A DNA stretch of 5,878 nt. Source: CAZXNF01 sp050741255. Lineage in GTDB: Bacteria; Pseudomonadota; Gammaproteobacteria; Burkholderiales; SG8-41. Positions 1 to 4,708 of this stretch are shown piece by piece. Positions within the stretch are counted from its first letter, which is position 1; every line of letters starts with the position of its first letter. The DNA lies in NCBI GenBank assembly GCA_050741255.1, contig JBOIEQ010000207.1:1-5878 (forward strand), in the 5' to 3' direction. The notes under the pieces were generated by a model, which made no database searches, had not been told where the DNA came from, and saw only the letters and a list, made by a program, of their open reading frames with translations. The position numbers and the translations under genes are program-made.

Positions 1-96
1 TTCGAATACATGGAGGTGTTCTACAACCGTCAGCGGCGGCACTCGACGATCCATTACGAGACCCCGCTGGCATTCGAAGCCGCAAACAACCCCTGA
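1..96 (+). CDS. IS3-family transposase (OrfB), C-terminal fragment cut by the window edge
   Basis: Frame 1 is open from the first base and encodes 31 residues before TGA. It contains EVFYNRQRRHSTIHYETPLAFE, here split as EVFYNRQRRHS and TIHYETPLAFE, the hallmark C-terminal end of the rve/DDE integrase core of IS3-family OrfB transposases (the family pattern is F-Y-N-x-x-R-x-H-S...P-x-x-F/Y-E). This region follows the catalytic glutamate, so the DDE residues lie upstream, outside the window. The protein would catalyse cut-and-paste/circle-mediated transposition as an OrfAB frameshift product. The stop lies 31 bases before the probable outer end of the element, the usual arrangement for the right end of an IS3-family IS. 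The fragment shows no frameshift, but whether the whole element is intact cannot be judged. Confidence 0.88.
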   Translation, partial: FEYMEVFYNRQRRHSTIHYETPLAFEAANNP

Positions 97-101
97 TTCG
101 G

Positions 102-127
102 GTGTCCACCATTCGTGGGTAAGTTCA
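102..127 (-). repeat. Probable right terminal inverted repeat (IRR) of the IS3-family element
   Basis: The 26-base stretch between the transposase stop and unrelated sequence starts with TGAACTT at its outer end when read toward the IS. Length and placement fit an IS3-family IRR. The call is positional, because the matching left repeat is not in the window. Confidence 0.55.
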
Positions 128-141
128 GAGTCGATTGGCTG

Positions 142-157
142 TGGCACTGAATAAGCG
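142..157 (+). promoter_or_regulatory. Candidate sigma-54 (-24/-12) promoter upstream of the methyltransferase gene
   Basis: TGGCAC at 142-147 is followed by GC at 155-156, giving the GG-N10-GC geometry required by RpoN (GG 143-144, GC 155-156). The TT that normally precedes the -12 GC is AA here, and the base after TGGCAC is T rather than G, so the match is partial. Transcription would begin near 168, about 70 bases before the methyltransferase ATG. No convincing sigma-70 -35/-10 pair was found in the same gap. The IS end lies only about 15 bases upstream, so any activator site would now be inside the IS or displaced by it. A single short motif can arise by chance. Confidence 0.28.
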
Positions 158-236
158 AAGCAAAATGCAGTCAAGTCGGCGGCGTGCGGCCAAGCCTGCC
201 GATGTTCAAATGACCGCGAGTATCTGAAGGAATTTC

Positions 237-1028
237 ATGACCGAGTGGCAAGCGAACGACTACCACCGCCAGTCGAGCCTGCAACAGGCGATGGCCGACG
301 AACAGCTCAGCCGGCTGACGCTGGAGGGCGGCGAGCGCATTCTCGACGTGGGCTGCGGTGACGGCAAGATCACGGCGGAGATCGCCGCGCGCGTGCCTCG
401 CGGCTCCGTACTCGGGGTCGATCCGTCGCGGGACATGATCGCCTTCGCGGCCGGCCACTTCGGTTCGCCGGTGCAGGCGAACCTTCGCTTCGAGGTGGCC
501 GACGCCCGCCGCTTGCCCTACCGGAACGAATTCGACCTCGTCGTTTCCTTCAATGCCCTGCACTGGGTGCCGGAGCAGGATGTGGCCCTGCGTTCGATCC
601 GGGCAGCCCTGAAGCCGGGAGGACGAGCCCTGCTGCGGCAGGTCTCGAACGGTCCGCGAAAATCCCTGGAAGATGTGATTGAAGAGGTCCGCCATCTGTC
701 GCGCTGGTCGGGTCATTTCACTGGCTTGAGGCAGCCCTACGTGCACTTCAATCCCGAGGACTATCGTGCGCTGGCGGAGCAGGCCGGATTTCAGGTTGTG
801 CGGCTGCACGTCGACGACAAAGCCTGGGATTTCAAGACCCGCGAGGGATTCGGTGCGTTCGCCCGCGCGACCTTCGTAGAGTGGACACAGCACCTGCCGG
901 AGAGCGACCGGGATGCCTTCATCACGGATGTGCTGGACCGTTACCAGGCTGTGGCCGCGGACAATCCGCGGGAGGCCAGTACCTTCAAGTTCTATCAAAT
1001 GGAAGTCGAGCTGACGTCGGCGCCGTGA
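237..1028 (+). CDS. Class I SAM-dependent methyltransferase, trans-aconitate-methyltransferase-like
   Basis: This 263-residue cytoplasmic protein carries a complete Rossmann-type methyltransferase fold. Motif I (ILDVGCGDG, 35-43) binds SAM. The acidic end of strand 2 is LGVDPS with Asp62, which should hold the ribose hydroxyls. Motif III is ADA at 88-90, and motif IV/post-motif is FDLVVSFNALHW (99-110). The order and the N-terminal W-x-x-x-x-Y start resemble trans-aconitate methyltransferase and juvenile-hormone-acid-methyltransferase-like proteins, which methylate carboxylates, but the substrate cannot be fixed from sequence. Full length for the family. The ATG at 237 is preceded by AAGGA (227-231) at good spacing. 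It is the first gene of the + strand block; the cupin gene starts 11 bases after its stop. Generic family names are also possible because the C-terminal half, which sets specificity, is poorly diagnostic. Confidence 0.88.
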   Translation: MTEWQANDYHRQSSLQQAMADEQLSRLTLEGGERILDVGCGDGKITAEIAARVPRGSVLGVDPSRDMIAFAAGHFGSPVQANLRFEVADARRLPYRNEFDLVVSFNALHWVPEQDVALRSIRAALKPGGRALLRQVSNGPRKSLEDVIEEVRHLSRWSGHFTGLRQPYVHFNPEDYRALAEQAGFQVVRLHVDDKAWDFKTREGFGAFARATFVEWTQHLPESDRDAFITDVLDRYQAVAADNPREASTFKFYQMEVELTSAP

Positions 1029-1039
1029 AGGGAAAGCGC

Positions 1040-1465
1040 ATGAAAACCGCAAAGACCAAGGATCGAAAACCCATCGTGCTGGCGCCCGGCGAGGGCCGTT
1101 CCTATCCGATGGGCCGCATCAGCGCCGTGTTCAAGGCGGATGGCCAGGAAACCGGGGCTAAGTACTCGGTCTCGGAATGGTGGCTGGAGCCCCAGACCCA
1201 GGGTCCCGGCGCGCACTCGCACCCGGAAGATGACCTGTTCTACGTCATCGGGGGAACCATGAGCGTGCTGGTGGGGGAGCAGTGGACCGACGCTGCCCAG
1301 GGATCGTTCGTGCTGGTGCCCGGCGGCGTGACGCATGATTTCGAAAACCGGGGCAGCGTCCGTGCCGGCGTCCTCAACTTTTCGGTGCCCGGTCCGTTCG
1401 AGCCTGAAATGCCCGGCATTGCCCGGTGGTTCGCCGAGAATCCGCCCAAGGACACGGGCAGCTGA
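1040..1465 (+). CDS. Single-domain cupin protein
   Basis: This 141-residue protein has one conserved cupin barrel. Motif 1 shows H59-x-H61 followed by Asp65 and Gly72, where the consensus has Glu in the Asp65 position. Motif 2 matches the consensus G-x5-P-x-G-x2-H-x3-N exactly: Gly88, Pro94, Gly96, His99, Asn103. His59, His61, Asp65 and His99 would bind a divalent metal (Fe, Mn, Ni or Zn). Such proteins range from dioxygenases and isomerases to sugar-binding sensors, and nothing here identifies a substrate. There is no signal peptide, so it is cytoplasmic. The ATG at 1040 was chosen over upstream in-frame ATGs because AAGGGA (1028-1033) lies 6 bases before it and the alternative would overlap the methyltransferase gene. 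The next gene begins 1 base after its stop, suggesting co-translation. Confidence 0.88.
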   Translation: MKTAKTKDRKPIVLAPGEGRSYPMGRISAVFKADGQETGAKYSVSEWWLEPQTQGPGAHSHPEDDLFYVIGGTMSVLVGEQWTDAAQGSFVLVPGGVTHDFENRGSVRAGVLNFSVPGPFEPEMPGIARWFAENPPKDTGS

Positions 1466-1466
1466 C

Positions 1467-2024
1467 ATGAGCACACCAGAAAGCGGCGTCACGGTCGTCA
1501 TCACCCATCGCGTGCGGGACGGGCAGCACGCCGCTTACGATGGCTGGCTGGAGGAGATCAGGCCACTGGTCCAGGCGGCGCCTGGCCATCTGGACTGGCA
1601 GATTATCCGGCCTGTAGCCGGTCTGACCGCGACCTACACGGTCGTCATCCGCTTCGAAGCGCCGGAACATCTGCAGAACTGGCTGGACTCGGAGACCCGC
1701 CGCCGCCTGATCGAGCGGGTGCGGCCGCTGCTCGCGAAGGACGACGATGTTTTCATCCGCAGCGGCCTCGATTTCTGGTTCGTGCCGGAAGGCGCCAATG
1801 CCCGGGTGCCTGTGCGCTGGAAACAGTTCCTCGTGACGTGGTCCGCGATCTATCCGCTGGTGCTCGTCGTGCCGCTGGCCGTGTTGCCGTTGTTGCGGCA
1901 GGCGGGCGTGCCGTCCAACCACTACCTCGACACGCTGATCGTGACGGGCACGGTGGTCGCGTTGATCGTGTATGTCGTGATGCCGCGCTATACCCGGCTG
2001 GTCCGGCGCTGGCTGTTCAAGTAA
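1467..2024 (+). CDS. ABM-domain (antibiotic biosynthesis monooxygenase-like) protein with two C-terminal membrane helices
   Basis: The protein is 185 residues long. Residues about 7-105 form a ferredoxin-like ABM domain: an initial strand VTVVITHRV, a helix with W27 and the P-x-x-x-x-A-P-G-H segment (33-41), the strand TYTVVIRFE (57-64), and HLQNWLDSETRRRLIERV, a typical ABM helix (68-85). After a linker with W118, two hydrophobic stretches at about 121-143 and 153-173 are predicted membrane helices, followed by a basic tail (RLVRRWLFK) expected on the cytoplasmic side. ABM domains act as cofactor-free quinone-forming oxygenases, haem-degrading enzymes or non-catalytic dimers; this membrane-anchored type (COG3224-like) has no assigned substrate that I know. 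The ATG is 1 base after the cupin stop. The ribosome binding site is weak, with AAGGA about 14 bases away, so translational coupling is likely. Confidence 0.82.
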   Translation: MSTPESGVTVVITHRVRDGQHAAYDGWLEEIRPLVQAAPGHLDWQIIRPVAGLTATYTVVIRFEAPEHLQNWLDSETRRRLIERVRPLLAKDDDVFIRSGLDFWFVPEGANARVPVRWKQFLVTWSAIYPLVLVVPLAVLPLLRQAGVPSNHYLDTLIVTGTVVALIVYVVMPRYTRLVRRWLFK

Positions 2025-2050
2025 ATTTTGTCCCGTCACTGCGAATCCCC

Positions 2051-2422
2051 ATGGCAGACCAATTTCCATCCGAGAATAAAATCGCCACCGCGCAGGAAAT
2101 GCTAAAACGCTATGCGCAGTCGTATCTCGAAGCTCGCCGCTCGGGTTATTCCTGGGCTTACCTGGCGCGCCGGTTCGGGGTTTGGTATCTCGCCGGCGCC
2201 GTAATTGCCGCCATCAGCGTTCTGGTTCTGTACTGGGTCGATGCACCGTTTGAATACTATATTTTTATCGCCGGCGGCATGCTCGGCTGCGTCTTGCGCG
2301 ACCTCAGATGGTTTCTATTCATGCAAACAACCTGGCGCGCGGCCACGGAAAAAATCATCGACTGGAAAAAGGTGGAGGCACTCGCAGGCGAGACAGCGGC
2401 GCCCGCGGCGCCGCCACGATGA
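2051..2422 (+). CDS. Small membrane protein of unknown function, two predicted transmembrane helices
   Basis: I do not recognise the family. The 123-residue protein has a polar N-terminus (1-42) rich in Tyr, Arg and Ala, then two hydrophobic segments at about 43-63 (FGVWYLAGAVIAAISVLVLYW falls here) and about 67-82, separated by a short WVDAP turn, giving a helical hairpin. The C-terminal region (83-123) is charged and aromatic (RDLRWF, then KKVEAL), ending in an Ala/Pro-rich tail. Both ends are probably cytoplasmic. The ATG at 2051 gives a protein that opens with a plausible polar N-terminus, but no Shine-Dalgarno sequence is visible before it. Codon use and GC are lower than in the neighbours. 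The stop overlaps the cytochrome start as ATGA, which suggests the two are translated together. Confidence 0.72.
   Translation: MADQFPSENKIATAQEMLKRYAQSYLEARRSGYSWAYLARRFGVWYLAGAVIAAISVLVLYWVDAPFEYYIFIAGGMLGCVLRDLRWFLFMQTTWRAATEKIIDWKKVEALAGETAAPAAPPR
2396..2414 (+). other. Perfect 8-bp hairpin just before the cytochrome c start codon
   Basis: GCGGCGCC at 2396-2403 is the exact reverse complement of GGCGCCGC at 2407-2414, with a 3-base CGC loop. The stem is all G and C and ends 4 bases before the ATG at 2419, where a ribosome binding site would normally be. It lies inside the end of the membrane protein gene and encodes its Ala/Pro tail. The structure may hinder independent initiation on the cytochrome message and make its translation depend on ribosomes finishing the upstream gene; it may also be a by-product of GCG/GCC-rich codons. 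Confidence 0.45.
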
Positions 2423-2832
2423 TTCGGTTGCGGTGGTTGAAATCCATCCCGCTGTTCGTGCTGTTGCCGGGTCTCTTGGTCTCCCACGGGCTCCACGCCC
2501 AGGGCCCGCAGTCCGGAGCGCAGGTGTACCAGGAAACCTGCGCGGTCTGTCACGCGACCGGGGTGGATAACGCGCCGAAGTTCGGCGACAAGACGACATG
2601 GGCACCGCGAATTCTGCAGGGGCAGGCCGCGCTGACCGCCGAAGCCTGGAGCGGCGTGCGCGCCATGCCGCCGCGGGGCGGCAACCTCAGCCTTACCCTT
2701 GATGAGTTCTCGCGCGCGGTGGCGACTATGGCCCGTGCGGCGGGTGCGCCCTGGAAAGATCCCGATGCTGCACTCCTCGCCGAGATCCAGGCCGAAGAGA
2801 AAAAGCGCGCCGGGAATCTCAAGACCCCGTAA
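2419..2832 (+). CDS. Secreted mono-haem cytochrome c, c5-like
   Basis: This 137-residue protein starts with a Sec signal peptide: basic MIRLRWLK, a hydrophobic core (about 9-22), and a likely cleavage after HA (27). The mature part has a single haem attachment motif CAVCH (41-45), with His45 as proximal ligand, and Met83 in AMPPRGG (82-88) as the probable distal ligand. The order CxxCH, then APKFGDKTTWAPRI, then MPPRGG matches the cytochrome c5/class I c family. It should reside in the periplasm and carry electrons to or from membrane oxidoreductases. Typical c5 proteins also carry a disulfide near the C-terminus, which is missing here because no further Cys occurs. The ATG at 2419 overlaps the previous stop by 4 bases; the signal peptide fixes this start. 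The partner could be the adjacent membrane protein, but this is only neighbourhood inference. Confidence 0.88.
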   Translation: MIRLRWLKSIPLFVLLPGLLVSHGLHAQGPQSGAQVYQETCAVCHATGVDNAPKFGDKTTWAPRILQGQAALTAEAWSGVRAMPPRGGNLSLTLDEFSRAVATMARAAGAPWKDPDAALLAEIQAEEKKRAGNLKTP

Positions 2833-2858
2833 TCATTATTTACGCTGAAAGGCCCATC

Positions 2859-3209
2859 ATGATCGAACGTTTGAGAGGCAAGGCCCGCGGCCGCAACCGG
2901 GCCTGCGCATACAAGGACCTCGTCTGGGCCGTGGCGACGGCGGACGATGTGTCTCTGGACATCGCCGGGCAGACGCGGCAGACGCTCGCCACCATCGAGA
3001 AGAACCTCGCCACGATGGGCGCGCACAAGCATCGCATCATGTCGGCGCAGGTCTACATTGCCAGCCTGCAGGACAAGGCGGCGATGGATGCCGTGTGGAA
3101 CGAATGGCTGGGCGACGACCCGGAACACTGGCCGCAGCGCGCTTGTCTCGGTGTCGCGCTGGAAGGCGGTGCGCTGGTGGAGATCACGGTGACGGCTGTG
3201 CGGGCGTGA
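2859..3209 (+). CDS. RidA/YjgF/UK114-family protein
   Basis: This 116-residue cytoplasmic protein has the chorismate-mutase-like fold sequence pattern of the Rid family: IAGQTRQTLATIEKNL (35-50), RIMSAQVYIASL (59-70), AMDAVWNEWL (75-84), and the terminal QRACLGVALEGGALVEITVTAV. Arg94 in PQRA and Glu108 in LVEI align with the Arg and Glu that in RidA bind the substrate carboxylate and activate water. RidA hydrolyses reactive enamine/imine intermediates made by PLP enzymes; whether this paralogue does so is uncertain, because the SGQ-type motif after the first strand is replaced by WAVATADD (23-30). The ATG at 2859 follows AAAGG (2848-2852) at 6 bases, a clear ribosome binding site. It is 26 bases after the cytochrome stop. 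Confidence 0.86.
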   Translation: MIERLRGKARGRNRACAYKDLVWAVATADDVSLDIAGQTRQTLATIEKNLATMGAHKHRIMSAQVYIASLQDKAAMDAVWNEWLGDDPEHWPQRACLGVALEGGALVEITVTAVRA

Positions 3210-3226
3210 GAATGCCCCCATCCCAG

Positions 3227-3250
3227 CCTTCCCACGTAAACAGGGGAAGG
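3227..3250. repeat. REP-like inverted repeat between the RidA and DUF167 genes
   Basis: CCTTCCC (3227-3233) pairs with GGGAAGG (3244-3250) across a 10-base loop, and is preceded by a C-rich CCCCCATCCCAG. Sequences of this general kind recur as intergenic repeats in many beta- and gammaproteobacteria, which is recalled from pattern rather than from a search. There is no T-run, so it is not a classical terminator. The last base of the right arm is the first base of the GTG used as the DUF167 start, so the hairpin could mask that start. Confidence 0.42.
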
Positions 3251-3486
3251 TGAGAAATGACTGCGTGAAGACGATACGGGTCAGGGTCAAACCCAACGCC
3301 CGGACTTCAGCGCTGGAGGCGCAGCCGGACGGCACCTGGCTCGCGCGCGTCAAGGCGCCGCCGGTGGACGGCAAGGCGAACGCAGAACTGATCCGGCTAG
3401 TGGCGGAGCACTTCGGCGTGCGCCGCGCTGACGTGTCCATCCGCAGCGGCGGCAGCGGACGTCTGAAGCTGCTTGACCTGCCGTGA
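3250..3486 (+). CDS. DUF167 / YggU-family protein
   Basis: The 78-residue protein matches the small conserved DUF167 (COG1872, YggU) family: a first strand TIRVRVKPNAR (8-18), WLARVKAPPVDGKANAELIRLVAEHFGV (30-57) carrying the family's signature P-P-V-D-G-K-A-N, and a final strand VSIRSGGSGRLKLL (62-75). The signature identifies the family with confidence, but its molecular role is not established. Start choice is uncertain: GTG at 3250 lies directly behind GGGGAAG, which is too close to be an ideal ribosome binding site, while GTG at 3265 gives MKTIRVRVKP, a more typical family N-terminus, but is 14 bases from that purine run. The gene is 40 bases after RidA and ends 9 bases from the convergent CoA-transferase gene. 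Confidence 0.87.
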   Translation: MRNDCVKTIRVRVKPNARTSALEAQPDGTWLARVKAPPVDGKANAELIRLVAEHFGVRRADVSIRSGGSGRLKLLDLP

Positions 3487-3495
3487 GCGGGAGGG

Positions 3496-4701
3496 TCAGC
3501 CGGCGGTCGCGGTGAACGCGCTGCCCGCGCCGAGAAATGCCCCGATCTCTTCCGCTGAATAGCCGAACTCGGCGAGCACCTCGCGCGTGTGCTGTCCCTT
3601 GGCGGGCGGCGGTCGGTCGGCCGTGAAGAATGTGCCGTCGTAGCGGATGGGTGCGCCCAGGGTCCTGGGCGCGCCGGGCAATCCGGTGTCGATCAGCGGC
3701 AGGCAGGCCGCGAGCGCGGGGTCGGCCAGTACGTCAGCGACCGAGTTGATCGGCCCGCACAGGATGTCCGCCGCGCGCAGTTTGACTAGCCAGTAGTCCG
3801 CCGGCTGTGCCGCGAGCAGCGGCACGATGATGGCATCGAGGTCGGCGCGGTGCTGCAGGCGCTGCCCGTTGGTCGCGAAGCGCGGGTCATCGGCAAGCTC
3901 GTCGCGGGCGATGGCCGCGCAGAATTTCTTCCAGTGCGAATCGCGCAGCACGGCGATGGTGATGAAGCGCCCGCCGGCGACCTGGTACGCCCCCGCCGGC
4001 GCCAGCAGGACGTTCTGGTTGCCCTGGCGCGCCGGCAGCGCGCCGCTCGCCAGGTAGTCGGTAAAGCTGCCGGGCATCAGCGCCGCCGCTGCCGCCATCA
4101 GGCTGACGTCGATGTTCGCGCCGCCCTGCCCGGTGAGGCGCCCGTAGAGCGCGAGCAGCACCGACTGCACGGCGTAGTTGGCGGCCGTCATGTCGATCAG
4201 CGGGAAACCGACGCGCAGTGGCGGACCGTCGGCTTCACCCACGACGTTCATCACGCCGCTCACCGCCTGCAGAATGGTGTCGCTTGCGGGCAGTTGCGCG
4301 TAGGCGCCGTCCTGGCCGAAACCGGAGATCGTGCAATAGATGATGTCGGGCTTGAGCGCCTTGCAGTGTTCGTAACCGAAGCCGAGCTTCGCCATCACGC
4401 CCGCGCGGAAGTTCGACACCACCACGTCGGCCTGCGACACGAGCCGTTCGACGATGCGACGGCCGTCCGCAGTGCCGAGGTCGACGCCGATGTCGCGCTT
4501 GTTGCGGTTGAGCGCGATGAACTGCGCGTTGCCGACGTCCGCGGCGCCGCCCTTGCCGGCGCTGCGCTGCCAGTCGCCTTCCTGCCGCTCGACCTTGATG
4601 ACACGCGCGCCCATGTCGCCCAGCAGCGTGGCCGCGTACGGACCCGCCACGCCCTCGGTCATGTCGATGACCGTGACCTGCGCCAGGATCTTCGCGGGCA
4701 T
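3496..4701 (-). CDS. Class III (CaiB/BaiF, formyl-CoA-transferase-like) CoA-transferase
   Basis: This 401-residue protein is full length for family III CoA-transferases, which move CoA between carboxylates through an aspartyl-CoA thioester. The N-terminus has the family signature VIDMTEGVAGPYAATLLGDMGARVIKVE (11-38), followed by FIALNRNKRDI (61-71) and FRAGVMAKLGFGYE (98-111). Asp170 in PLIDMTAANYA sits where the nucleophilic Asp169 of formyl-CoA transferase lies. The C-terminal half carries the usual G-P-I-N and R-T-L-G-A-P-I-R segments (316-319, 346-353). The substrate cannot be assigned; carnitine, oxalate, succinate and aromatic acids are all known in the family. The ATG at 4701 is preceded by AAGG at suitable spacing, 7 bases beyond the stop of the binding protein gene, so they are probably one operon. 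No N- or C-terminal truncation is seen. Confidence 0.93.
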   Translation of the reverse strand: MPAKILAQVTVIDMTEGVAGPYAATLLGDMGARVIKVERQEGDWQRSAGKGGAADVGNAQFIALNRNKRDIGVDLGTADGRRIVERLVSQADVVVSNFRAGVMAKLGFGYEHCKALKPDIIYCTISGFGQDGAYAQLPASDTILQAVSGVMNVVGEADGPPLRVGFPLIDMTAANYAVQSVLLALYGRLTGQGGANIDVSLMAAAAALMPGSFTDYLASGALPARQGNQNVLLAPAGAYQVAGGRFITIAVLRDSHWKKFCAAIARDELADDPRFATNGQRLQHRADLDAIIVPLLAAQPADYWLVKLRAADILCGPINSVADVLADPALAACLPLIDTGLPGAPRTLGAPIRYDGTFFTADRPPPAKGQHTREVLAEFGYSAEEIGAFLGAGSAFTATAG

Positions 4702-4708
4702 GGCTGCC

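Larger units (their letters stand above)
1..127 (+). mobile_element. Right end of an IS3-family insertion sequence
   Basis: The transposase 3' end (stop at 94-96) is followed by a short non-coding stretch ending in a sequence that resembles an IS3-family terminal repeat. The outer boundary is placed at base 127 because, read inward on the opposite strand, the sequence begins TGAACTTACCCACGAATGG, and IS3-family ends typically start with TG. The left end, the partner repeat and the 3-4 bp target duplication are outside the window, so the boundary is inferred to within a few bases. The element sits 109 bases upstream of the methyltransferase gene and is oriented toward it. Confidence 0.7.

Noticed and set aside
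135..166. A sigma-70 promoter TTGGCT...CAAAAT
   Set aside because: The spacing is 20 bases and both boxes are poor, so the sigma-54-like geometry in the same place is the better match.
165..227. A 20-residue open frame starting ATG between the IS end and the methyltransferase
   Set aside because: There is no ribosome binding site and no recognisable sequence, and it ends where the methyltransferase ribosome binding site begins. It is too short to support without conservation data.
171..1052. A 293-codon open frame on the - strand
   Set aside because: It mirrors the methyltransferase gene, whose SAM-binding motifs are intact on the + strand, and shows no domain of its own.
1374..2069. A 231-codon open frame on the - strand opposite the ABM gene
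   Set aside because: It has a repetitive Arg/His/Gln-rich translation and overlaps a clear ABM-domain gene, so it is a compositional shadow.
2550..3440. A 296-codon open frame on the - strand opposite cytochrome c, RidA and DUF167
   Set aside because: It covers three recognisable + strand genes and has no signal of its own.
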